This document shows, one piece after another, positions 8,893 to 18,418 of a stretch of DNA of 58,898 nucleotides. Numbering within the stretch: position 1 is the stretch's first letter; each line of letters starts with the position of its first letter. The stretch is from positions 1 through 58,898 of the forward strand of contig CALXQQ010000003.1 of the NCBI GenBank assembly GCA_944390775.1. The letters run 5' to 3'. The notes under the pieces are model-generated. The model saw only the letters and a list, made by a program, of their open reading frames with translations. It did no database searches and was not told the origin of the DNA. The DNA comes from an uncultured Alphaproteobacteria bacterium. GTDB lineage: Bacteria > Pseudomonadota > Alphaproteobacteria > UBA3830. Both the position numbers and the translations under genes were made by a program.

Positions 8893-8908
8893 TTAACTAT
8901 TCATTAAC
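8893..8908 (+). promoter_or_regulatory. CtrA-type binding site upstream of tssK
   Basis: TTAA, seven bases, then TTAACCAT: this is the full CtrA consensus TTAA-N7-TTAAC, with the second half also fitting the alternative motif TTAACCAT. A further TTAAC half-site lies at 8925-8929. The site occupies the only gap (63 bases) between prmC and tssK, 42 bases before the tssK start. CtrA itself is not in the window, so the assignment is by motif only. Confidence 0.5.
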
Positions 8909-8950
8909 CATCGCAACATTATGATTAACAAAAAGTTATAGTGGTGTGTT

Positions 8951-10240
8951 ATGGGGCTTGCGGTACAATGGTACGAGGGAATGCTGCTATCTCCTCAGCA
9001 TTTTCAACAAACGAATAATTATCAGCAGGAGATGCTGAGTAAATTTTCATCAATTAGCTCACCGTTTAATTACGGTATTTTTGAGATAGATATAGATACG
9101 GCCACGTTAACATCTGGCGTAGTAAGAGTAATGAAAATTAGTGGCGTATTTCAAGATGGCCTTTATTTCAATTTTGATGCGTTACACGATCATCCTCTCG
9201 AACGAAATCTGAGCGAACACTTTCTCACCAATAGCTCAGATATAAAAATTTTCTTGGCGATACAGCGCAATAGATCCGGCGAAAACATGCTTACAGGTCC
9301 TAATGCACGTTACTATTCCAGCGAAATATCAGAAATTGTAGATGAAAATACTGGCGATAATCCTATCAATATGCCCATCCTGAAACCGCGATTACAGCTA
9401 TTGACTGCAACAGAAATGGATTCTAGATACGTTGGTTTTCCAATAGCAGAAATTGCAAAATCCATAGATGGCGGACTTGGCTTAACAAAATTCATTCCAC
9501 CATTTATTGCTGTTGATAGTCATTCCAATCTAGTAAAGTTAGCGCAAAACTTGGTTCAGATGGTGCGCGACAAAATTTCGTATTTTTCCGACAGAAAAGA
9601 TAATTATCTACATAATGCCTCTGCTGAATCAATGGCATATCTACGTCTACTCATTCAAGCCGTATTACCACTAGAAGCTATAATCAGAACAAATACGGTA
9701 ACCCCGTTTGAAATTTACAGAGCCTTGTTGCAATTAGTTTCAGCAATTGCGGCTATCCGCCCTACTCAACTCATTCCGCAATTGCCGGCTTATGAGCATG
9801 AAAACCTATTTAAGGTATTCAATGATCTTACTAATTTTTCATATAGCATACTTGAATCACTAAAACAGAAGTACACTATTGTTCCATTTGAAAAAGATGG
9901 ACATGTGTTTAAAATACAATTAAAACGTGAATGGTTAGAACATGAAGAAATATCAATAGGTATCAGAAAGTCTCTATCAAGCGAAGATGATAGTATGTTG
10001 AGATGGATTAATAGCGCACAAATAGCCAGTGAATCAATGCTTCCACTTATCAGAGATAAACGAGTAATTGGAGCAGAACGCCGTATTTTAGAAAGAGGCG
10101 CATATATTACGCAACCATCCGGCATGACAATTATCGCCGTTAAAACACATAACACTTATATCAGAGCAGCTGAAAAATTATGTATCACAAATAATGCTCA
10201 GGCATTTATTCCGGAAGAGGTCGTATTGTATGCAGAGTAA
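8951..10240 (+). CDS. tssK: Type VI secretion baseplate protein TssK
   Basis: TssK is the trimeric adaptor that joins the T6SS baseplate to the membrane complex. The 429-residue protein begins with VQWYEGMLLSPQHFQQ, the highly conserved TssK opening, and ends with a region containing IRDKRVIGAERRILERGAY, also family-typical. It is the first gene of tssK-tssL-tssM-tssA; each later gene overlaps the one before it, pointing to a single transcript started in the 63-base gap after prmC, where a CtrA-type site lies. Only a weak ribosome site is visible. Confidence 0.93.
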   Translation: MGLAVQWYEGMLLSPQHFQQTNNYQQEMLSKFSSISSPFNYGIFEIDIDTATLTSGVVRVMKISGVFQDGLYFNFDALHDHPLERNLSEHFLTNSSDIKIFLAIQRNRSGENMLTGPNARYYSSEISEIVDENTGDNPINMPILKPRLQLLTATEMDSRYVGFPIAEIAKSIDGGLGLTKFIPPFIAVDSHSNLVKLAQNLVQMVRDKISYFSDRKDNYLHNASAESMAYLRLLIQAVLPLEAIIRTNTVTPFEIYRALLQLVSAIAAIRPTQLIPQLPAYEHENLFKVFNDLTNFSYSILESLKQKYTIVPFEKDGHVFKIQLKREWLEHEEISIGIRKSLSSEDDSMLRWINSAQIASESMLPLIRDKRVIGAERRILERGAYITQPSGMTIIAVKTHNTYIRAAEKLCITNNAQAFIPEEVVLYAE

Positions 10241-10916
10241 CAAAGCATTATTTGATAAATTTTGCTTATATCTGTTTGCACAAAGAGATGCCGTTCTTTT
10301 AGATTCTCAAATAGATCCTTTGGAATTACATAAAAACTTAAGTTCGCTAATTAAACAAGCACAAGATGCCAACACAGACAATGTCGACCTTGCCTATATC
10401 ATGGCAGCCTTATCCGACGAAATTCTTCTGAATATCGAATGGGACGGTAAGCTGTACTGGGAAAACAATATGCTGGAACAGAAATTTTTCGGCAGCCAAA
10501 CCGCTGGCGATACAATATTTGCAAATATCGAACAACTTATTCGAGGCGATGTTGCAAACTTGCTAGAAACCGGTGAAATGTACTTGAAACTTTTGGCGCT
10601 GGGATTTCTTGGAAAATACCGAGGCCTGCAGCAAGATATAAAAGAATTCAATAAGGTCCGTCATAGATTATTTGATGTGCTGGAACGCGCTGATAAATCG
10701 ATTTTTTTCGTAGAACACAGATTGTTTCAGGGGGAATATGCACATACCATTCCCACAAAACGCAAACAACTATTACCTGACACAAACAATATTCTATATA
10801 TTTGCTTCAGTTTTACATTTTTGTTTTTAGTAATTGGGAGTATAGTATGGGCATTTGAAACAAAGGATTTGTATCGTATTTTATCTGAAATTTCCCTATT
10901 AGCGTTGAGTAATTGA
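10230..10916 (+). CDS. tssL: Type VI secretion membrane protein TssL (DotU/IcmH family)
   Basis: Inner-membrane component of the TssJLM channel. The 228-residue protein has a helical cytoplasmic domain with ALSDEILLNIEW and a segment LLALGFLGKYRG, both DotU/TssL hallmarks, and one C-terminal membrane span (YICFSFTFLFLVIGSIVWAF), giving the usual tail-anchored shape. No C-terminal peptidoglycan-binding (OmpA) extension is present, so it is the short form. The ATG at 10230, inside the last codons of tssK, has GGAAGAGG upstream; the longer frame from 10194 is less likely. Confidence 0.9.
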   Translation: MQSNKALFDKFCLYLFAQRDAVLLDSQIDPLELHKNLSSLIKQAQDANTDNVDLAYIMAALSDEILLNIEWDGKLYWENNMLEQKFFGSQTAGDTIFANIEQLIRGDVANLLETGEMYLKLLALGFLGKYRGLQQDIKEFNKVRHRLFDVLERADKSIFFVEHRLFQGEYAHTIPTKRKQLLPDTNNILYICFSFTFLFLVIGSIVWAFETKDLYRILSEISLLALSN

Positions 10917-10918
10917 TT

Positions 10919-13900
10919 ATGGTAGCGTTTCGTACTTTCATTGCGAATCATCTTCCACTAATTCCCAAAGAGCTCATCCCCGCAGTGTCATGGGGATTAG
11001 TCGCAATTGGGTTAATTCTGATCATTCTATTTTTTAGCATTTGCGTTATCCTGATCAATACGAAGCCCAAAACTATAACAAGAAAACCTCAACAACAGGC
11101 AGCTAAGCCTCCGGTCGAGCAAGATGTAAAATATGAATCTCTACCTTTAATCAGTGGCCAGTTGGGAGAAATCCTAGCGCTAAAAGGCATTCTACCTGCA
11201 GGACCAATTACAACAACTTTCTTGCAGATAATGAATATAATTCGACATAGTACATATGACATTCGTTGGCGCTATAAGTTTCCGTGTATCATGATGGTTG
11301 GCGCACCTCTTAGTGGAAAATCTGCTATACTAAACAACCTCAATTTTGAACATTTAACCGCTGATGGCGCATCAATAGATTCCATGTGGAAACTGTTTAA
11401 AAAAGGCGCAATATTCGAAGTTCCACATAGCAAAAGTGATGATCAAAAGTTCTGGTCTTTTTTAGGAGAATTATTCGCGTTTATTCGCCCTCGCCGACCG
11501 TTGGATGGCATCGTAATTACCGTTTCCGCTGAGGATCTTCTACACGAAAATGCAAATACCATAAAACAAGCACAAGATATGTTTGAAAAAATTTTCAATT
11601 TTCAGCATTTTATCAATTTTAGATTACCGATATATATTCTAATCACTAAAAGCGATGTCATTCCAGGATTTGAGGAATTCGCACATGCATTCTCATGTGA
11701 TGCTCGACAACAAATGATTGGATGGTCATCTCCATATGATCTTAACACGGCATTCACACCATCATGGACTGATGAAATATTCGCAACATTAGAAGTAGGA
11801 TTGCGTAAAGCAATTCTATTCTTCGCCAGAAATAAAGATCTGGGAGAACAATTAGAAAAAACTGTCCTGTTTGAAGCTGCATTCCAAGAAATAAAAAATA
11901 ACTTTTCCAAATATTTGTACGCGATGTTCCATGCGCATAATCCTGAAGATGGACTAATGCTACGTGGCGTATATATGGTCGGTAAAGCCAAAGAGGCAGA
12001 AGCCCCTTCCGCTGCAATTCTACAGCCATCAGCTCTTAGCCCCAAATTATATACAAACGTAGAAATTGGATCCTACTCAAATTACAATGATTACATATAT
12101 TTCATACAAGATATATTTGGTGAAAAAATATTCAAAGAAAGCAATCTTGCTTACCCTATAAAAATAGACACACTGAACTTGCATCAGGTAAATTTTCGCA
12201 ACAAAGCCATTTTAACAATATCGACCGCAATCTTTAGTATGGGATGGCTCTGGGGTAATTATCACATAAAACTAAAGATAGACGAGTATACATCTGTAAT
12301 GTTGAAAATAAAGTACACATTATCCAAAATTCGTCGTTTGGAGACGACTCTCAGTAGTGAAAAAGATCAGGATGTTATCAATCGCTACATAACAGATTTG
12401 CTAAAGCGAATGCCTATAGTCAAACTTTCAGATGTAGCATCGTTCTTTGTCCCTCAATCATGGTTTTCGAAATTGAGAGCCCGAATAAATCAAACTGTAG
12501 AGCTAATATTTGACTCTGTTGTAGTCCGCGCGATGTACGTAGATTTAAACCTCAATACTAAACACCTACTAGCACATCACGAATCGACGAATACCAACAC
12601 AAAAACAGACATCCTATCTGTACAAAAATTTAGCTCGTTTCTCAACTTAAAGACATTTGTTAATCGCATAGTACGCCTAAATAAGCTAAGCACGGAATAC
12701 AATTCTATGCGATCATTAGAAAGTGCAGATAGTATCATAGATTTAACTGATGATTTATTCGATGATAAATTTGCTATTGTAGAAGAGATAAAGTCACATA
12801 AACCCCATCCTCAATTAACACCTCCTAAGTTCGACTTGCAAATATTTCAAGATCATATTGAGTCGAAGTTAGACTCATTATTCTCCGCTTTTTTAAAAGA
12901 TGTTTTTGATAGCACCATCGAAAAGGTTTTTGATAATGTCTCACATGATATAGATCGTATTAAAGAAGCTGCCGATCTTTCTTCTGCTCAATATACAGCT
13001 CAAGATTTGGCTAAAGTATATAGCAAGTGCGAATTGCTACACGAGCTTGTAAATAATAAAAACTTTGCATGGGTCTTTGCTGAACATTTTTCTCCTCATC
13101 CAGACTACACACAAATGATAACAGATATACAAACTGCTGGCATTGTGCGTCCTGCCTGCATGCAAACATTATTGCAAAAAGCAGAAGAAGAATTTCATAA
13201 ATTCAAAACGAAGCTCGCAGAGAATAAAACCGCGCTAACCGGATCTATAATGGCCGCAAATTTTTCTGGCTTATCTTCCGATTTTCGTGATTTGCAACAA
13301 GATCTAAAAACCATACTTGAACAACCTTTCATTTGTGCTGCGTCAGGAAATCTCACAACAGTTATACCAGATGATAAAATGCTCCTATGGGATCAAAGGC
13401 AATTAAAAGAAATTTCAGATTTAATAGATAAATACTATGAATTCATGGATAAGGTTCCAGCAACAATCAGACCGCAATTTTTTGATATTTACAAAGGAGT
13501 AGTCCGCAAATGCATATATAATACGCTACAAGCAAAACTCGGAAATGCCCAATTATTCGATGATATTCCCATCAATAATGCAACATCATTAGCAGCAGAT
13601 TCCTATAAAAAACAAGCAGAGAATATAAAACAAGTAACATTATACTTAGCAAAAATCACAAAAGTATTAGATGAAATTCAGCATACAGATAACCTTCCTG
13701 AACACAAACTAGGAAAATTACTGGTTGCACAATATACCAATTTACTAGAAAAAGCAGATGTATTGCTTACAAATGAAAAACCATATTCTGCAGATGATTC
13801 TGTGTTTGACAATTGGGATGGAACTAAACCGCCCAGATACCTAAATATGGATCATGATAGCGAGCTAAAAAATTATCTAGCATCGCAATTCGAGCAAGTG

Positions 13901-15208
13901 AAGTTTTTTGCAAAACAATTGGCTGCTCCTGCTGTAGAATTGTTAAAAACTCCGGCTATTGCAGCGCATGTCACGAATAAAGATATCGTAGAAAAATGGA
14001 GTTCTCTCATAACAAATATCGATGAGTATGAAAGCAAAAAACCAGGCAATTCCATTGCTGCACTTGAAGATTTCCTGTGTAAAAATCTGCAAAATACATC
14101 CATACAATCGATAGATACTCAAGGCGAGGTGAAAAGCTTTGCGAACAACGGCGGAGACTATTTCCTAGATACACGATCTGCTGTTGCAAAATCATTGCTT
14201 GCACGCGCAGAAATAGTGAAATACGATCGTGCCGCAGAGATATATCAGCAACTTTCTCAGTTTTTCGAGACCAACCTGCAGGGTAAATTCCCATTTGGGC
14301 CAGGCCAAGATGAAGCCGCTCTGACAGATATAAGAAAATTAGTAGAATTGTACGAATCTTCTATTGGCAGTACCATAAAAACATTAGAGTATTATCAAAA
14401 TACGAAAAATGTTAGCGATAAAGCGCTTGATTTTCTAAAAGCAATAGATAAGTTAATTCCATTTTTCAAAGTATGGATACAGCATTCACAAAGCGCAGAT
14501 GAATCTACCGCCTTAGTAAGTTTTCAGCTGCAAACGCGTCCTGATCCGAAGTTAGAATCCAACACATCATCCGTTTTGAATCGTATTTTCAAAATTAATG
14601 GGATAACTATACATAATAATGACAAAGGAATATTCTTTAACGACATGTCTGCAGAATTAGATTTTGAATGGGTTGAACAAACAGAAGAATATCCCAAAAC
14701 TCAAAAAAGCGCACACCTAACGGCAGATGGAACACATGCACTGTTTTCATACGAAGGACGCTGGGCTTTATTCCGTTTGATAGAAGAACATAAAATCAAC
14801 AAAGATATTGAAAATCCCAATGGAATATTGCTCAAATTCGAAGTCCCTATAGTAAACAATAACGACAAGAAATCTGACATGACAAAAATAGTCATACGAC
14901 TTTCCCCTCTACAAAAAGTAGGAGATAAGTTTGTGCGATTAACATGGCCGGTATTTCCAACCCAATGTCCTCATTTGCATGAAAATACAACCACACAACA
15001 AAATGATGACACAAAGACTAGCCAAGCCACTAGCTCAGCACATACCCCTCTAGATGTTGATGTATCATTCGATAAAGATGAAAGTTCGGATGCAAACAAT
15101 AAATCCACAGATATCCAAGCCAGCCTTGTTAACACTTATCACATAACTCCTATGATAAACTATCTTCCTAGTCAGTATTTAGATCAAATGGAGCAAATGT
15201 TGTCATGA
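10919..15208 (+). CDS. tssM: Type VI secretion membrane protein TssM (IcmF family)
   Basis: The large inner-membrane ring protein of the T6SS. About 1429 residues, longer than most TssM. It has a membrane segment near residues 27-47, a cytoplasmic NTPase-like domain with Walker A GAPLSGKS at about 128-135, IPIYILITKSDVIPGF-like G4-type motif, a further segment around residue 430 (ISTAIFSMGWLWG), and a long helical periplasmic part ending in a beta-rich region (VRLTWP). The intact Walker A is not found in all TssM. The ATG at 10919 follows the tssL stop; a TTG at 10913 overlaps it. The stop overlaps tssA as ATGA. No TssJ lipoprotein gene, the usual outer-membrane partner, is nearby. Confidence 0.9.
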   Translation: MVAFRTFIANHLPLIPKELIPAVSWGLVAIGLILIILFFSICVILINTKPKTITRKPQQQAAKPPVEQDVKYESLPLISGQLGEILALKGILPAGPITTTFLQIMNIIRHSTYDIRWRYKFPCIMMVGAPLSGKSAILNNLNFEHLTADGASIDSMWKLFKKGAIFEVPHSKSDDQKFWSFLGELFAFIRPRRPLDGIVITVSAEDLLHENANTIKQAQDMFEKIFNFQHFINFRLPIYILITKSDVIPGFEEFAHAFSCDARQQMIGWSSPYDLNTAFTPSWTDEIFATLEVGLRKAILFFARNKDLGEQLEKTVLFEAAFQEIKNNFSKYLYAMFHAHNPEDGLMLRGVYMVGKAKEAEAPSAAILQPSALSPKLYTNVEIGSYSNYNDYIYFIQDIFGEKIFKESNLAYPIKIDTLNLHQVNFRNKAILTISTAIFSMGWLWGNYHIKLKIDEYTSVMLKIKYTLSKIRRLETTLSSEKDQDVINRYITDLLKRMPIVKLSDVASFFVPQSWFSKLRARINQTVELIFDSVVVRAMYVDLNLNTKHLLAHHESTNTNTKTDILSVQKFSSFLNLKTFVNRIVRLNKLSTEYNSMRSLESADSIIDLTDDLFDDKFAIVEEIKSHKPHPQLTPPKFDLQIFQDHIESKLDSLFSAFLKDVFDSTIEKVFDNVSHDIDRIKEAADLSSAQYTAQDLAKVYSKCELLHELVNNKNFAWVFAEHFSPHPDYTQMITDIQTAGIVRPACMQTLLQKAEEEFHKFKTKLAENKTALTGSIMAANFSGLSSDFRDLQQDLKTILEQPFICAASGNLTTVIPDDKMLLWDQRQLKEISDLIDKYYEFMDKVPATIRPQFFDIYKGVVRKCIYNTLQAKLGNAQLFDDIPINNATSLAADSYKKQAENIKQVTLYLAKITKVLDEIQHTDNLPEHKLGKLLVAQYTNLLEKADVLLTNEKPYSADDSVFDNWDGTKPPRYLNMDHDSELKNYLASQFEQVKFFAKQLAAPAVELLKTPAIAAHVTNKDIVEKWSSLITNIDEYESKKPGNSIAALEDFLCKNLQNTSIQSIDTQGEVKSFANNGGDYFLDTRSAVAKSLLARAEIVKYDRAAEIYQQLSQFFETNLQGKFPFGPGQDEAALTDIRKLVELYESSIGSTIKTLEYYQNTKNVSDKALDFLKAIDKLIPFFKVWIQHSQSADESTALVSFQLQTRPDPKLESNTSSVLNRIFKINGITIHNNDKGIFFNDMSAELDFEWVEQTEEYPKTQKSAHLTADGTHALFSYEGRWALFRLIEEHKINKDIENPNGILLKFEVPIVNNNDKKSDMTKIVIRLSPLQKVGDKFVRLTWPVFPTQCPHLHENTTTQQNDDTKTSQATSSAHTPLDVDVSFDKDESSDANNKSTDIQASLVNTYHITPMINYLPSQYLDQMEQMLS

Positions 15209-16263
15209 TAAATATAGAAGAATTTTTGCTACCAATCACACCTGATAACGAGTGCGGAGAATATCTACGCTACGATAGTGTGTATGATCAAATCCAAGAA
15301 TGCTGTAGAGAAGATGATCCCAGGCTCACACAAGGCATTTGGAAAATAGATTTGAAGCAAGCCAATTGGTCAGAAGCACTAAAATTGTGTACGGCTGTAC
15401 TTCAAACTCGCTCTAAAGATTTGCAAATTTCTATGTGGATGACAGAGGCATTAATCGCCTTGAACGGATTTTCAGGATTCTGTGATGGCATAAAATTACT
15501 ACTTGCTCTCAGCAACAAATTCTGGAAAAACATACACCCACATATGAATAGCTCTGATATGACTTATCGTATGTCGCCATTTTTCTATCTCACCGAAAAA
15601 ATAACTGATAGATTACTATTGATTGCCCTCACCCAACCACAAGAAAGCCTTACCCCAGCCTATAGCCTATCCGATTGGATCACCAGCAGATATAATCTTA
15701 AACTCAAAATACGCTCAGGCGTATCTTTTAAACAACTTAATAAGAGCATTGCTGCAACACCTAGGTCGTTTTTTGAAAATACGTTAGCAACCATATCAGA
15801 ACTAACAGATGTTACTCATCAACTCGATGATTTTCTCACTAATATTTCTGCGAATGATGCGCCTAGCTTTAAGCAAATGTATGACTATCTGGGACAAATA
15901 AAACATATACTTTTAGCAGCATTGCCAGCTGAAGAGACTCCATCATCGCCACCTCCACAATCATCATCTGAAGTTCAATCTGAAGCTAAAACAGAAATTA
16001 AAGAAACACTAGCAACAGACGAGCCCACAATAGAACAGGCATATACCGCACTACAAGACATTGCAAATTTTCTCGAAAAAAAACAACCGCAAAGTCCCGC
16101 AGCTATTTTAGTGAAAATTGCTGCGACAATTGGCGACAAATCATTCCAAGAATTGCTAGACATTAACTTGAAAAAAGACGTATCTGTCATGCAAACTATC
16201 TCTGAGCTGTACAAGGCACTCAGCCAAATACAGCCCATCGATAAGATACAAACGAAAGGATAA
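15205..16263 (+). CDS. tssA: Type VI secretion protein TssA
   Basis: TssA primes assembly of the T6SS tail sheath and tube from the baseplate. The N-terminal ImpA_N domain is clear: FLLPITPDNECGEYLRYDS, then DDPRLTQGIWKIDLKQANW with the spaced Trp residues. A Pro/Ser/Glu-rich linker at about residues 235-270 leads to a C-terminal helical domain with AYTALQDIANFLEKKQPQSP, as in VasJ-type TssA. 352 residues is normal. Translation is coupled to tssM by ATGA. It ends the T6SS cluster here; sheath (tssBC), tube (hcp), spike (vgrG), tssEFG and clpV are absent from the window. Confidence 0.88.
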   Translation: MINIEEFLLPITPDNECGEYLRYDSVYDQIQECCREDDPRLTQGIWKIDLKQANWSEALKLCTAVLQTRSKDLQISMWMTEALIALNGFSGFCDGIKLLLALSNKFWKNIHPHMNSSDMTYRMSPFFYLTEKITDRLLLIALTQPQESLTPAYSLSDWITSRYNLKLKIRSGVSFKQLNKSIAATPRSFFENTLATISELTDVTHQLDDFLTNISANDAPSFKQMYDYLGQIKHILLAALPAEETPSSPPPQSSSEVQSEAKTEIKETLATDEPTIEQAYTALQDIANFLEKKQPQSPAAILVKIAATIGDKSFQELLDINLKKDVSVMQTISELYKALSQIQPIDKIQTKG

Positions 16264-16357
16264 CATAAGCTAGAGAGTAAACTCACTAGCCAAAACAAAA
16301 ACTATAAGAGACTATATCTCAAATAGAAACAGCACACAAGAACAAAACTGCAGCATA

Positions 16358-16822
16358 CTAAACAAGAGAAGTATATTTTAGACGCTGACTTGCAGCATCT
16401 TTCCAAAAAACAGCCAAATTCTTCAACATAGAAGGCAATTGTTTCATCTCTTCCAAATTACGACCCTCTAATTTTTCAACATGACGAGTAAAAGCCGCAT
16501 CTAAATTGCGACACAACGCTAACCCTTTAGGAGAGAGACGTATAATGTACGACCTCTTATCATGCTTTGCGTTCGTCTGTTCAATATACCCATTTTGCAC
16601 CATCTTTTTCAGGTTATATGATACATTGGATCCAAGATAACATCCTCTCATCGTCAACTCTCCGATGCTGATTTTCTCTTCTCCCAAATTATATAAAACC
16701 AGAGCCTGTACATTGTTAATATCATCAACCCCCAAGTTATCCAATTCGCATCGAACCACCTCAAGAAACAACCTATGCAATCTTTCTATCAGTGACATCG
16801 CCTCTAAATAGCTATTTTTCAT
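16358..16822 (-). CDS. ldtR: MarR-family regulator, LdtR-like
   Basis: A 154-residue winged-helix DNA-binding protein. The segment VDDINNVQALVLYNLGEEKIS, split by the first helices, leads to the recognition region GSNVSYNLKKMVQNGYIEQ and the wing KHDKRSYIIRLSPKGLALC. This pattern is that of LdtR, known in Rhizobiales as an activator of an L,D-transpeptidase gene and of stress tolerance. It points away from the peroxiredoxin-sodB operon and converges with the T6SS operon. Its target here is unknown; the 355-base AT-rich gap it shares with ahpC is the natural candidate. GGAG precedes the ATG at 16822. Confidence 0.75.
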   Translation of the reverse strand: MKNSYLEAMSLIERLHRLFLEVVRCELDNLGVDDINNVQALVLYNLGEEKISIGELTMRGCYLGSNVSYNLKKMVQNGYIEQTNAKHDKRSYIIRLSPKGLALCRNLDAAFTRHVEKLEGRNLEEMKQLPSMLKNLAVFWKDAASQRLKYTSLV

Positions 16823-17177
16823 CTCAATCTCCTACAAATACTCAACACGTTGCATCTTATACCACCTAAAGTTGAAATACAATCCCCTATAACACATATT
16901 TTGTTAACAATACCACAAACCAATATTACCCAACTTTTTCAACACAATAAAAACAAACAATTATAACCTTTTACCAAAATAAACACAACTTTTATTAGTC
17001 ATAAATTTCACACATGCAACACCAATATATATTACCAACAACTTCACACTACACTAAAAAAATTAAGCAAAGGTAAAGATTATAAAAAAATTAAAGTAAA
17101 TTTTCTACATCTAAGTGATTTGGAATTCTATTTTGGGTCTTGTATACTATATTGAAAGTTAATTTAAGGAGGAAAAT
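16823..17177. other. AT-rich divergent promoter region, ldtR-like / ahpC-like
   Basis: No gene is visible in these 355 bases. They separate divergent genes and must hold promoters for both. A sigma70-type promoter for the rightward operon is readable near the right end and is listed separately. The middle is very AT-rich with a GTTAAC palindrome near 16911. Confidence 0.5.
17120..17148 (+). promoter_or_regulatory. Sigma70-type promoter for the ahpC-like/sodB operon
   Basis: TTGGAA at 17120-17125 and TATACT at 17143-17148 are separated by exactly 17 bases. Transcription would start about 20-25 bases before the strong AAGGAGG ribosome site of the peroxiredoxin gene at 17178. Confidence 0.6.
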
Positions 17178-17744
17178 ATGATAACAGTTGGTGATAAATT
17201 TCCAGCATTCGAATTGTTAGCCTGCGCCGAATTACCCGCAGACCAATTGAATATGGATAACGCATTCAAAACCGTTACAGAGAATACATATAAAGGAAAA
17301 TGGCAAGTCATTTTCTTTTATCCTAAGGATTTCACATTTGTATGTCCTACAGAAATTTCAGCTTTTGGAAAGCTATGTGACGCATTTCATCAGCGCAATG
17401 CACAAGTACTTGGTTGCAGTGTTGATAGTGAATTTGTGCATTGGGCATGGCGCAAACATAATCCCATGTTAAATGAATTGCCATTTCCATTAATGGCTGA
17501 CACAAAGAGAGAGCTATCAAATGCTTTGGGTATTTTGGATCCCACCTCAGGAGTATCCCATCGTGCAGTTTTCATCATCGATCCTGAAAATGTAGTACGC
17601 TTTGTAATGGTCACAGATCCTATTGTTGGCCGCAATCCAGATGAAGTGTTGCGAATTTTAGACGCGTTGCAAACAGGCGAGTTATGTCAATGTGGCTGGA
17701 CAAAAGGCAGTTGTACAATTGATTTGAAAAAAGTTGAAATGTAA
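17178..17744 (+). CDS. AhpC-family peroxiredoxin
   Basis: Reduces hydrogen peroxide and organic peroxides in the cytoplasm through a reactive cysteine. The peroxidatic Cys is in DFTFVCPTEISAF, and the C-terminal GELCQCGWTKG carries two cysteines in the pattern of the three-cysteine AhpC of mycobacteria, which is recycled by AhpD or thioredoxin-like partners rather than AhpF. No such partner is encoded alongside. 188 residues is normal. A strong ribosome site (AAGGAGG) and promoter precede the ATG, suggesting high expression. sodB follows 20 bases later, so the two form an oxidative defence operon: SOD makes peroxide, this enzyme removes it. Confidence 0.9.
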   Translation: MITVGDKFPAFELLACAELPADQLNMDNAFKTVTENTYKGKWQVIFFYPKDFTFVCPTEISAFGKLCDAFHQRNAQVLGCSVDSEFVHWAWRKHNPMLNELPFPLMADTKRELSNALGILDPTSGVSHRAVFIIDPENVVRFVMVTDPIVGRNPDEVLRILDALQTGELCQCGWTKGSCTIDLKKVEM

Positions 17745-17764
17745 CAAGCTAGGGAGGTCAGACC

Positions 17765-18352
17765 ATGGATAAATTTCAAGCACAAATCAAATACGGACGC
17801 GACTATTTGGAACCTCAGATAAGCGCTGAAACTATTGACTACCATTACGGGAAACATCATCAAGGCTACGCTAAGAATTTAAACGCTTTAGCGAATGGCA
17901 CAAAATATGAAAGCATGTCTCTATGTGATGTGATTGTGCAATCTCGTGGTATTGATCCCAAAATCTTTAACAATGCTGCCCAGTTATTTAACCATGATTT
18001 TTATTGGAATTGTTTGAGCAAGTCTCCATCTGCTCCTTCAGGCAAGCTAAGCCAATTGATTGAGCAACAATTTGGAGATTTTGCTACATTTCAAACAAAA
18101 TACATAGAGCACGCCAATAGTTTGTTTGGTAGTGGATGGAGCTGGGTAGTACTTGAGCAAGATAAGTTGCAATTTGTAAACACATCGAACGCAGAAACCC
18201 CTATTGGGACAAGCGCTATTCCTGTATGTGTCATAGACCTTTGGGAGCACGCATACTATATTGATTTTCGCAACGACCGCGCTGCGTATATAGATAGAAT
18301 AGTTAAGAATTGCATTAATTGGGATTTTTGCTCACAACAAATAGCCAGCTAA
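17765..18352 (+). CDS. sodB: Superoxide dismutase, Fe-type likely
   Basis: Converts superoxide to hydrogen peroxide and oxygen. Metal ligands are visible: His in DYHYGKHHQGY, His in FNHDFYWNCL, and Asp and His in DLWEHAYYIDF. The Gln in NAAQLFNHDFYW sits at the position that favours iron enzymes, so I call it Fe-type, with cambialistic use possible. 195 residues is the usual length. AGGGAGG lies before the ATG at 17765, and it is co-transcribed with the peroxiredoxin. Confidence 0.92.
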   Translation: MDKFQAQIKYGRDYLEPQISAETIDYHYGKHHQGYAKNLNALANGTKYESMSLCDVIVQSRGIDPKIFNNAAQLFNHDFYWNCLSKSPSAPSGKLSQLIEQQFGDFATFQTKYIEHANSLFGSGWSWVVLEQDKLQFVNTSNAETPIGTSAIPVCVIDLWEHAYYIDFRNDRAAYIDRIVKNCINWDFCSQQIAS

Positions 18353-18381
18353 CACGTTTTGCGCTAAAGCGTGAATGCTCA

Positions 18382-18418
18382 CAGCAGGAAGCTATGGATT
18401 TTTCGTATCTTCCTGTTG
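18382..18418 (+). terminator. Hairpin after sodB, candidate terminator
   Basis: CAGCAGGAAG pairs with CTTCCTGTTG over ten bases with one G-U, and the inner bases TATG/CGTA can extend the stem. It lies 30 bases past the sodB stop. The T-run after it is poor, so it may be a 3' stabiliser rather than a true intrinsic terminator. Confidence 0.45.
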
